This document shows, piece by piece, positions 44,201-54,300 of a stretch of DNA of 64,000 bases (positions within the stretch are counted from its first letter, which is position 1; every line of letters starts with the position of its first letter). Position numbers and translations under genes: made by a program. The stretch is taken from positions 49,473,469 through 49,537,468 of the forward strand of contig OZ020485.1 of NCBI GenBank assembly GCA_963971405.1, in the 5' to 3' direction. The DNA is from Psococerastis gibbosa (Eukaryota > Arthropoda > Insecta > Psocodea > Psocidae). The notes below the pieces were generated by a model. It ran no database searches and was not told the origin of the DNA. It saw nothing but the letters and a program-made list of their open reading frames with translations.

Positions 44201-45732
44201 TTTTCGAAATATTCCCCTCCAACCCTAATGCATTTATGACATCTGTCCAACAGTCTTAATAATAAAAATAAATAAAAAAAATATTTTCCATGGTTATATA
44301 TGGTTATAGGGTCTATGGTTATAAATAACTATGGTTATTTTTGCAGATACGAACAAAAAGTGATGTAATTCTTGGCATAAATGGTGACAAAATGGATATT
44401 CACCCTGTGGTTACAAGTGTTAAGGTTCGTAGTTTCTGATAGATAACATTAAGAGCAAATATGAGTACCCCCTCTACGCAATTTTTTAGTACAAAGTCGC
44501 TTTGGCGCAAATTCCACCATTCCTGATTCGAGCGTACATGCCTCTAACGTCCCTTGTCCTAGAAAGATATTCAATGTTTTCTACCTTGGCTTTTTTCCAT
44601 GCCCTTTTCTTACTTTGACATATTTTGCTTGGTGCCCGTCGCTCTTCCTGGTATTTTGATACTTTTGCGCTTGTTGGTCGCTGCAACATTGCTCTTCGAG
44701 CTTCATTTCGCGCCGCAAGTGCATTTCAACAGTCTCCGTCAAACCAAGTGACCGGTCGCGTCGGTTCTTTCAAGCAAATTAGATATGCTGCTCTACGTTT
44801 AGATACATGACATTTGGCCACAGTTCGTGAACTCCTTCCTCGTGACTAACACAACAATTGCTTTCCATACAACTCCAATTTAATAATATCTGTGTTAGAA
44901 AGAGGGACTTATCATGCATCATAATGATCAATAAAATTGTTTCTGTTTGTCCGGATATTTTTGACATATTATGGTTGATATTTCATATTGAGATAATTGA
45001 TTTTACAATATTAAGACTTTCCCCCTGCAATTGTCTCTCAGCGATAAGTTTTATAGCATTTTTTATTAGTTGTGTAAATACCTAGCCAATTGCTACCGCT
45101 GTGATACAAGTTAATGAAGACATTATCGACAAAATTGGTCAACACCGAAATTAGAGAATATAGAAAAACTGGGCTTGGCGGGATTCGAACCCACGATCCA
45201 CTCCTAACCGGGGTGCCGTCTTAACCGCTGGACCAAATTGGTTAAACCGTTAAAAGAGAGATATCAAGAATACATTACGGACGAACTCTCGAATTCGCCT
45301 AGGTCCTTCCCTTCATTTTAATTCAACTTGATGTTCTCTACACTCAATACTTATCCTTCATTCCCACAGGTGCCAGGTAAAATGTGGCGTCTCAAATCCG
45401 CTACATACGAAATGGATAACATTGTGTTCTGCGAGCTGATCGAGACGAAAAGCTCAGGCCGGGTGGCGTTCCGTGTCGTACGTCGTACCCCCCCAGTCGA
45501 CGGAACGGGAACGTTCCCGCCTCGAAACACGTCGCCCTGGGCCGCCGTATACACCGGGACATCGACCTACAAGGCCCAGGACTTTGAGGCTGAGCACAAG
45601 ATGGCGGAGGAAATTGTACGTAAAGTCAATTTAATTCTACATCTCAAGGACAGTGTGTACAGACGTGAGTACCTTACCATGCGGGACAGAAAACCTAGGA
45701 GACGAAGGAGTATTAGTATTTGGCCTCGTTGA
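38236..45732 (+). CDS. Sin1: Sin1 / MAPKAP1, TORC2 subunit
   Basis: Sin1 is a core subunit of TOR complex 2; its CRIM domain recruits AGC kinases such as Akt, and its PH domain binds the membrane. Exons: 38236-38966, 43778-43988, 44347-44424, 45370-45732 (TGA). Phases join exactly, giving 460 residues (human 522). The N-terminus MAFYDN, then SDDTGMCE, matches human MAFLDN and SDDTGMCE. Exon 1 also holds most of CRIM (NPFIEYAQFGGDGYP, VGYVCWKYTTE, GEVDWDLPPID). Exon 2 starts with the CRIM end (WALVEL; human TLALVEK), then an acidic/Ala linker and YQSFAVQIV. Exons 3-4 form the PH domain (VILGINGDKMDIHPV, the EIVRKVNLIL helix) and a basic tail RRRRSISIWPR. The Ras-binding domain expected between CRIM and PH is not seen. 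The in-frame continuation past 38966 is intron read-through. Confidence 0.92.
40690..40830 (-). repeat. Dispersed repeat family D inside the hAT element
   Basis: TAGTTGAGTGTAAGAGAGGG and CATGTAAAGCAGGTGGTCC are the inverse of 57300-57400 and resemble 62040-62200. It fills the place where the transposase 5' part would be. Confidence 0.7.
40960..42110 (+). pseudogene. hAT-like transposase remnant
   Basis: The open frame from about 40960 to 41716 encodes the C-terminal RNase-H-like and dimerisation region. LSLWHGNANVEGGFS corresponds to the hAT block usually written as ...VERSFS. A frameshift near 41700 leads into a Lys/Glu-rich coiled coil (to 41991), and another leads to LSEVAVATALLDGVSKV. 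The N-terminal BED finger and first catalytic part are absent. The upstream ORF part (40740-40850) is an unrelated dispersed repeat. Confidence 0.72.
43380..43612 (-). repeat. Dispersed repeat family A, partial copy in Sin1 intron 1
   Basis: CTTGGACCTTAAAACATGTA, CGTTGAAATCTCGAAATCGA and TCACAAAGTTTCCCC match the start of family A in reverse orientation. Confidence 0.75.
44130..44260 (-). pseudogene. Mariner-like transposase C-terminal remnant
   Basis: The minus reading DCWTDVINALGLEGNISKTK ends TAG and resembles the end of mariner transposases. The adjacent GAGGGGAGGTCGCGTG could be the terminal repeat. It lies in Sin1 intron 2. Confidence 0.5.
44470..44770 (-). pseudogene. Non-LTR ORF2 linker fragment
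   Basis: The minus reading KKRAWKKAKVENIEYLSRTR, then DVRGMYARIRN, resembles the segment between endonuclease and RT in non-LTR elements. It is short and isolated, in Sin1 intron 3. Confidence 0.5.
45172..45242 (-). repeat. tRNA-derived SINE-like sequence
   Basis: On the minus strand, TTGGTCCAGCGGTTAAGAC (A box-like) and GGTTCGAATCC (canonical B box) sit at tRNA spacing. The acceptor stem does not pair well, so a functional tRNA gene is unlikely. It lies in Sin1 intron 3. Confidence 0.65.
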
Positions 45733-45739
45733 TTGTCGG

Positions 45740-46092
45740 GGAGGCCTTGAAGATGTAGGAGGAGATTGTGCGGACGGTCAATTTTTTCCTAAAATTCAAG
45801 GGCACTATGTACAGGCATGACCACCTTACCATGTGGGACAGGAAACTTAGGAGACGAAGGATTATTAATATTTGGCCCAAGAGTTTGAGGCAGAACACTA
45901 GTTCACTCTATGTGAATTTGATCCTACATCTCAAGAACACTATACAGGCGTGAGTATCTTACTATGAGGGACAGGAAACCTACGGGACGAAGTATTATTA
46001 GAATTTGGCCTCGTTGATTGAACCCCAGGCCCAGGACTTTGAGACAGACCACCCAAGATGACGGAGGAAATTGTACGCAATGTGAATTTTCA
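45740..46092 (+). pseudogene. Tandem decayed copies of the Sin1 last-exon 3' part
   Basis: Right after the Sin1 stop the last ~150 bp of the exon recurs in degraded form. One copy runs about 45740-45885 (AGGAGGAGATTGTGCGGAC; later TACCATGTGGGACAGGAAAC). A second runs about 45886-46017 (CTACATCTCAAGAACACTAT; it also ends TTTGGCCTCGTTGATTG). A third, truncated one runs about 46020-46092 (AGGCCCAGGACTTTGAGAC). Each is broken by substitutions and indels, so they are non-coding relics, probably in the 3' UTR or just beyond. The true stop at 45730 precedes them. Confidence 0.85.
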
Positions 46093-46919
46093 TAGGCCTA
46101 CTGTTCATTTCTCGAGATAGCTCTCTAATGAACCGAGTAAAACTTAGCTACTGCTTCTCAAAATTGTCTTTTTATCGTGGAAAAATAACTTATTGTGTTC
46201 CTTATGTTCTAAGGCCCTCAATATATATTCCTCTTGACTACTTTACGGCAAAGAAGGTAGAAAGGTACTAATGAAATATTTATATGAACATATAATGTAC
46301 TATAGTATATTAAACTTTATATACGCAATGTATAAAATGATTGTTACATTTTTCCCTTCCTTATTAGCATAATAGGAAATAGTATCGTACAAAATGCGAC
46401 TTTGATAAAAATATACAAATACATGATATGACGCTTTTTGGCGCCTTTTTTTCAAATGGCGGGTCACCCGCTCTATGAGATCTAGACGGACAAGGAGAAT
46501 CTAGTCAGTTTCTGGTTTAGTAGTCAAATAGAAATCATAGCCACTGAATTTCTTCATATGTATTCATTATGTCCTACTATAAAAAAATTAAAAAATGTGC
46601 ATCTAGCCAAGATAATACAATATATGGCATTCTCGCAAATTAAACATTGATTTGATTTTAAATAATACTGAAATTAATGAAAAGATATAATAATACTATC
46701 AAATACAAAGCAAATACATTTATAATTTACTTCAGCCTATGCAAGGATTTTCAGATAAATTTTCCTGGCATGTGCAACTTTATGGCTGAAAGCAAAGTCG
46801 TAGTTTTGGAAGCAAATTATTTCATTTAGGGTGGCTCCCTAAGTTGATGTCCTTATGGTAACTGATGGAATCCAAAAGATCCTTTTCCAATGCGTGGCGA
46901 AAGACGGCAGCATCCTCTT

Positions 46920-47090
46920 AGGCCCGGTACACACGGACGAATCTAACTTCAGCAACTAGCTGAGAAATTTGTCATTGTAGCCAATAGATAGTTGGAAAAC
47001 CACGAGCCTAGCTAAGAAGATTTCTGACACTACGTGACACTGACCGCACACCGGTGCACGGGTTTTCCCTCGACACGCCCAATAATCATC
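46920..47090. repeat. Partial relative of the 22361-22600 MITE
   Basis: Starts GGCCCGGTACACACGGACGA and shares the internal motifs CTGAGAAATTTG and GGTTTTCCCTCGAC with the other copy. The right terminus is not found. Confidence 0.5.
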
Positions 47091-47613
47091 AGAACTGCTT
47101 TCATTTATTTAGGGAACGTTCAAAGTCAGCACGACAGAATACAAAATGTATTCATTTCAACAGTGCTTTCTTAAGAAATCGGAGACAGTTTCCACTACAG
47201 CTAAAATTCATCCAGGTAAATAAATAAACAAATAAATAAATAAAAGGATCACAGTGAAGCAGAAGTCAGCATCTACATGTATGCTACGTAGAAACTCGTC
47301 CTCCTATTTATGCCTGCAAAAAAAAAAAAAAATCAGTGAAGACAAAAGCTTGTTCTAGATGTATGAATATGTAACAATGTTACATTACATGCTTTAGTGG
47401 CATGTTACAGTAATGACACTAAAACATTGGACATGTACATTTTCGCGTTTGGCATATTTCATCCAAGCTGACCACTGTACCAAATCCTGTGACTAAGTCC
47501 CCCGTAGCTCATCGCATTCTAAATATTAGTAGATAAAAATGTATTGCAGTGCACATACTCGTTGTAACTAGAGCATATAAGTACGGCAAGACGTGGAAAC
47601 TTGGGCAGTGAGG

Positions 47614-47685
47614 AATTTGGTGCAGTGGTCAGCACACCATCCCGACGAGGTGGACACTCTGGTTCGAATCCCGTTTCGTTCCTTT
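47614..47685 (+). repeat. tRNA-derived SINE-like sequence
   Basis: TTTGGTGCAGTGGTCAGC and GGTTCGAATCCCG give A and B boxes. The anticodon stem-loop cannot be drawn with a 7-nt loop. A T-rich stretch follows. Confidence 0.6.
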
Positions 47686-48171
47686 TTTTCGTGCCTTCCT
47701 TTTTCTAATTCCCTTGCCTATAGAGGTTGTCAACAAAGTTAAAAATATACTCTTTACTTCTAATATTGTTGTATGATAACATACAATACTAACATATTCG
47801 CTGAGTTGCTTCAATAATAAATAAAAATATCATTAGTGAATTAAGAAATGAACCAAAATAAACGTAGGTATTTGCTTCTCATGTATTTATTAACAGTCTA
47901 GAATCTAGATTGAAACAACATAAAAACGCCACGGCTTTGGCCTGAGGACTGAAAGAGGACTCTGTATTTGGTATGTTGTGATCTGAAACAAGCCTGGCAG
48001 AAGCGCATTTCCGTTACTGGTGGGGGTAAGGGGCCCATTTCGGTGCACCCTGCACCAATTTTTATTTTATTTTGAGGCTTGATTCCTGTCCCGGTTCGAG
48101 CACCGTAAGTTCTCTCTAAGTACCGGACCAGTTCACTACGAAATTCACTGTCTCGTCTTCCCATTGCTTAC

Positions 48172-48305
48172 CTATCGTTTGTAGCGCAGGAGCTTAAGGG
48201 CTGGCACGTCAATCCTGAGTCCGTGGAAGCGACGGCGGGGCGTTTGCAAAGGGCGGCCGACGTGGGTTATGTCTGCGTCCTCCTCTGGCGGGCGCTGGCG
48301 GCCCA
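48172..48305 (-). CDS. Kif26: Tentative last KIF26 exon
   Basis: The acceptor GCGTCAG at 48306 and phase 1 match the exon 49334-49130. The frame is open for 44 codons ([12 protein letters not shown] and on) to TAG at 48174-48172. The stop is followed at once by GTAAGC, a good donor, so this could instead be an internal exon boundary or contain a UTR splice. I do not recognise the peptide from the family. Confidence 0.42.
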
Positions 48306-51300
48306 CTGACGCACCAACACCACCACGCTTTAGTCAACATGACAGTTACTACATGGACTTGTACAGTGTGCAGAAGGGGGCTGTGCAGTAGTGTAGGCAG
48401 AAGGGGATGAAGGAAAATCACTGCCAGTAGCGGCACTTTATTCCTACTACTACTGCTGTTACTGCTTTTACTATAGTATTCCGTCTGGTATTAGGAAATG
48501 CCGAAATGGGTGCATATACAAAGGGGGTGACCAGGAACATGTATCTACTGTGAGCCAGAGCCGGCATTTTGTATCTATTGTACTATACTACTGTCTGATA
48601 TCAGTGATATCACTACTCTTTATTTATTGTTCCCTGTCCCGTTGCGCTCGAAGCTGCACTTTACTCCTACTGTTGGAATGGTACGGATGAAATGCCAGTT
48701 TTGGACTTTAATTCTTATTCAGTCCGATATTATTGAAAACATATTAATTAATTATAGATTGAGTTCATGCTTTGTAAGCTCTGCTGTGGAGTAGTAAGTT
48801 ATTAATTTTTGGCCAGCCAGTTGCTTATAGACAGTGTAAATTGTCAAGCCTTACAAACAAATCCACGCATGTGAAACATAGGCGAAGACAAAGTGATGCC
48901 TCGTGCCTGGGCAACCTTGTTGTTCAGTGCGCCAGCATAGCAGTTCACCTTTACAACAAATTACTCGGTGGGTGTGCTTGCTCATGCTTTTATATAATGT
49001 AAAAACAAATTGTAAATAGCTAAGAACTGCTATAAACCTGTAAGCCTCCCCTAATCTTTTCTTTATATATAATTTCGGTTGATATTTTTCCCCATCTTAT
49101 CAAAGTTACAGGATAGTGTTGACTCTCACCTGATTGACCCCCGGGGTCATGGACCTCTTCCGCGTCATCTCTGATAAGTTTGACCCCTACATCAGAGTCC
49201 AGGCTCGAGTTGAAGCTGACGACGCTCTCGTACCCCGAGCTTTCGCATTGAACCTGATTTCTGGTGCGGGGAGGTTTCGGAGTCTTCGGGCTCGTCGTGG
49301 AATCGTGGCCACTATCGTAGCCTTCGTTGCAAGCCTGAAAATTAGTTCCGATTACATTTTATGAGTAAAATTTCAGATTTCGTACAAAATGTGATGCAAT
49401 TTGTAGTACCTACCAAATAACAAGTGTTCATAATTTATTTTTCCCTGTCGCAATAGGGGATACAATAAACTCATAAGCGCTACTGATCCCCTCATCGTGA
49501 GTCATCCATATAGACGTACAGTAGGTATTCATTGAAGATATTCGAGTAATCAGTTGTGGAACGAAGCCATTCTTACCTTCAATCAGACTTTTGGCCTTTC
49601 CCGGCAAGCACCAAAGGATCCAAGTGTAGGCTACCAGGACGACCAAGCTTACTGTAGGTACTCTCCCTATTGTGGTGTAGGAAAGTGTGCCTGTGGTAAA
49701 GTACCTAAACATTGCCATTAGTCCGTGTTAATTTGACTTGTACAGCTTCTTTGAAAGTACCTATGGCAGAAGTAGCCAACAAACCTTTTGCGTTAGGATG
49801 TGCGCTTGGAGCCGGACGTTCCTCGACCGCTTAGTTTCGCTCATCACTGTAACTGAACTTGGGAACACAGAATCAAACAAACCTTATTGAGGTAGAGATG
49901 CTTCTGGGTTAGGTGTGCATTTGGCGCCGGATGGTCGTCAACGGCCTTACTCCGAGACTGCACAGCAGCCACTCCTCTCCGCGAGGGAGAACCTTGCCGC
50001 TGCTTGCTACTTTCACTGAGCTTGGCTACATCCTCATGCTCAGCAGTCAACACTTCTCTTTGGCTATGATGAGAATGCTTTCTACTGGGTGAACTAGTTT
50101 CGCTTCTCCGTGATTCCGAGTTGGTTCTCTTTTTCGTTGTAGTTCGGTTAGGAAGCTCTTCTTCGTAGTCAGATTTCGATGCGCCGTTACCTGGAAATAA
50201 TTAATATTTTACATGCCATTGGCTTAGTTCGTACGGTGGTTTATTAGCCTTTAAAGTGGTAGGTACGTTTGTGGGAAATAAATGAGCCAGGAAGGTTCCG
50301 GATAAGAGAGAGAATGCTGGAGGGATTGAGGAGGACAGAGAGGAAGTAAATACCCCAGTCAAGATGGATGAATGAGAGGCTACAGAAGGAAAGTGGCAAT
50401 ATCTTGGCAGAGAAAGCTGGAGGCTGGTCGTGGATATCGTCACCCCGTCAACTGGAGATGTCACATGATGACGATATTAATGATGCCACGTCTATACTGC
50501 TTCCATTAAACCTTTGCGGGTGAATGGCTGAAAATGCTCAACTAGACCTCGTCTCCCCACATGGCTACGTGAACATCGCACAACTCCTCACTATTAGGGG
50601 GTATAGTTGTGCCTAATAGTTTTTCGATGGATTTAAAGTCAAGTTAGGATATACTTCTTCTCGACATCAGTTTTCAACTAATTCTCACACCTACCAGGTA
50701 TTCGTTGACTCTTCTGTCCCTCATCTAGATTAGGATTGGATGCCCCATCAGGATGTCGGAGTGACGAAAAATTCATCCTAGCAGCTGACTCGGTAGGTCG
50801 TATGCTCTGATGACAGCTATTGCAAATGGAAGTTGCTTCGTCGGGCATCCGATAGGGTGGTTCACTGTATATGCTGCAGTTCCCGTTGCCAATCGGCTCC
50901 TGTTCCCCGCCTAGCGCCAGCATATCCGTCAAACTGAGACTCTGGCACCGCGCATTCCTGTCAGCAGCCGTCAAGGCTAACTTTGAGCGATAGAGCTGAT
51001 GAAGTCGCGCCAGCTGCTCTAAAGGTTCAGCACCAAGTCTGCTTTTGGTAAGAACGTCGATGTAGTCATCATGTCTGAATGTATGGATAGAAGCAAATGG
51101 ATTTTCGTATAGAGATGATTGGCCGGGGTAGGAAGGTCGCTGGGGGCATCTTTCGGGATCGTTAGAAGCTGATAAGGAGTCTGAAACAAAGTTGAAGAGA
51201 ATTAGGCGATTTGATATATACTTCACATCAATTCTAAGAAATTATTGTACACTAAGGCGAAGAAAGAACTAGACCCGGTTGGCATAATCTGCCCAGCAAT

Positions 51301-54300
51301 ATGACGAGCATGCTGAACCAGATGGGATTCACCTCGCTGGAAACCAGTGAATAGGACCCTTCATGGACTTTAGCTGGTCAAGGCCCATCAGGTCGATAAC
51401 TGTTACATCTATAGAACATCTTCCACATATGCCACATTTTAATTGTAGTTGTCGAAGATATTTAAGAAATTGGCGCCCAATGGAGTTCAGCTTCTGTACT
51501 ATCCTAAAGCTATACTGCTTCCGCCACACATTACTTGTCGACTGATTGATATATGTGTGTACCCACCGGTAAACGTGGAGACTACAGTGAGGTTTTCTTG
51601 GCTAAGTACCCTGAGAGGATGTTCCTCTGAATTGCCCTGGTCCACTTCTGGCAGCGGATTTTCTCCTTCGCCCATACAAAATGCTATGTCCTCTTCGGTT
51701 ACTTGGAGACAGCTATCCTGCATGGGTACAGGCTCATCGTGTTCTGAAATTTCAACTATCTCCAATTCGATTTCTTCTTCATCTTCATACTCATCCATCC
51801 CTTCTGGAAGACTTAGTCTACTTAGGCTCTGAACATCTGTAAACACCAATTAAATTAGTTTTTGCAGTTTAGCATAGAATGTAGGTTCAGTGGTAGTCTT
51901 ATATAGGCCTGGATGCTAGATGGCTATCTGTAGGCATGTTTTGTCAGGATCAGAAAATATAATTGTAACATTCTTTGTATGAAGACTGGAGCTGTGACTG
52001 ACTACAGACCGGCTCAGTGCACCAGAGACGCATTTCTCCGAGCGCAGCATTGAAACCGATGCTTCTCCGCTCTCACTCATTGCTCTATGCTATGATTTAT
52101 GTTAATACTTATTTAGCAAAGGGTTAGTTGGACTTACATTGCATGTTGTGTTAATAGCCGTCAGTCCTTCTCAGGACTAAGCCTGATGATGGAAGTCCCG
52201 AAACGTCGCCCCCTTCCCCTTCGCCCTAATTGTTCGATGACCATGAGGACCACGGTTCTAAAGACTATTACAAATAGTTAATACTTACCCATCTTACACT
52301 CCGGCCCATATCGAAGCAATAGTGGCGCTGGTGGAGGGGGCAATTTCTCCTCCTCGGAAGACTCACTCGACTCGCCGCACACAACACTTCCATTCTGGAT
52401 CTCCTTCAAACAAACATCCGTCTGTTTGATGACTGCTTTCGCAACAGCCAAATCTCTTTCAATAGCATGGTAACCAACATCGCTAGCCGCTCCTTCGACA
52501 GACCGCTCACCTTCAGCGTCGCTTCTCCTACTTTCCACATCCTCTCCAACGGTTTTGAACGTTGGCATAGTTTTAAATCTGTCTTCAGCAGGCTCACTAC
52601 TACGTTGCACGCCAGAATGCTCCGTTTTACTGCTTCCCAAGCTTTGCTTCAACTGGACCGTTTGGTTTTCCACCCATTTCCGAATCATTGTCTTCTTATG
52701 ACTATCCATGAATCCATAGTTGACATTTGCTAAACTGCTGTTACTAGGCTTGCTTGTGGACGACCGCTGCATTGGCCCATCCACCCAAGTTTCCTTCTTG
52801 ATATGTTCATTTAATAAAATATTTCGTGCTTCTGCTACTTTTTGTTTTGATATCCTCGGCCCATCTACCCATCGCTCTTCATTCCTAGTCGCTTGCGCAG
52901 AATGCGAGGCTTTGCTCTCGGAACTACTTTTACCGGCTGTTTTAATTGTCCTTGCAGGGGACGATTTAGCACTATTAATTCCGGGTTTCGGCGATTTATG
53001 TGGACTTCCATCGAGAGGCTTGTGACCGACACTTTTCGCGGGTGAGCCGTGTTTCGGACGTGATGAAGGACGAACTTCAACGGAGGATCCTCGAAGAGCC
53101 TTTCCCATGGCACATCGGTTGTCGCCAGAGTTAAGACTAGGGATATAGACAGGAGGGTGCTCGCCGTCCGTGGCAGTATCATCGGCTGGTCCCACGTAAA
53201 TGACAGTGTCGGCCGACTGTTCACTACTGGAAGGTTCCATTTCGCTGCTACCGGTTGACGCGTTCTGCCTCGCTACGTCGTCTGTTGAATTTGCAGTTGA
53301 AGTCATAGCATGCGCTGATGGCCCACCGAACTGAAAACATAGGGCATTATAAGGTAGGACCTTGTTTATTAGCATAAATAGTATTTATTTTTCTATCTTT
53401 TATTTTTATATTTGCTATTTTTCTGACGCAGGTCATCGGGACCATTTAAACAGCATAATAATTAGTATAGGCTCACAATTGGTATCCAAATCGTTCACAT
53501 TGTGGCTATTGCCAATTGGTTAATTCATTCAAAAACAGCAGATTAATAATTTGGTTAAAAAAACTACCCCAATACAGTCCAACGGACTCCAACCGCGCCC
53601 TTCATAGTGCCGGATAGAGGCCAACCACGTACTCCGAAGCCTCATCATACACGTAGTAGTAGTGTAGTGTCGGCAGATGTCCCAGTCTATATTTCTTACA
53701 ATGCACATGCACATTGCAGTAGTCCGTACTGAGAAGGCCTCAAGGAATATCATGTACAATTATCGTATCTACGTAGGATTCAACCTAACCATTCCAGAAA
53801 TCTATAGATCATACTCCTGCTCACTTATTCTTATTAAGAGTAGGCTATGTGGTCTATACCTTTATCTTTTTCCGTCGCATTCTATGGATTCTTGAAGCTA
53901 ACTGGACCGTTGTGAGCGTATCGGTGTAGTTGACAGCCGCCTGGGACACATGAGCTATCATGGCGGCGTGGCACGTTAACGAGCCGAGACATTCCTTGAG
54001 TAGCTGCGTGATTTTATGCTCCCTATAATATTCAGATTATTATCACAAATGCATCAGGAAAAAGTGCATGGATGGCTGATCACGAAACATAATGCCATTT
54101 TTAAACCGAACGGACTGACATTCCATCAACTTGGGGTTTTGTAGAGTAATCAGGAATAACATCAGCTGTTACTCACACGCAGTGACTATAATAAAATCCG
54201 ATTATAGATGGATCTAAGTTATTTTGAATAGGGGATGGTTACATACTATTTACCTAGGCTTGGCCACAAAGCTGTTGTATAGCTATATGTATACCTGGCA

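Larger units (their letters stand above)
46093..48171. other. Intergenic between convergent Sin1 and KIF26
   Basis: Very AT-rich. Contains a MITE relative (46920) and a SINE piece (47614). No coding region supported. The 3' UTRs of both genes must end in or near it. Confidence 0.5.

Noticed and set aside
47614..47685. Functional tRNA gene
   Set aside because: A and B boxes are present, but the anticodon arm and acceptor stem do not fold properly; better read as a SINE.
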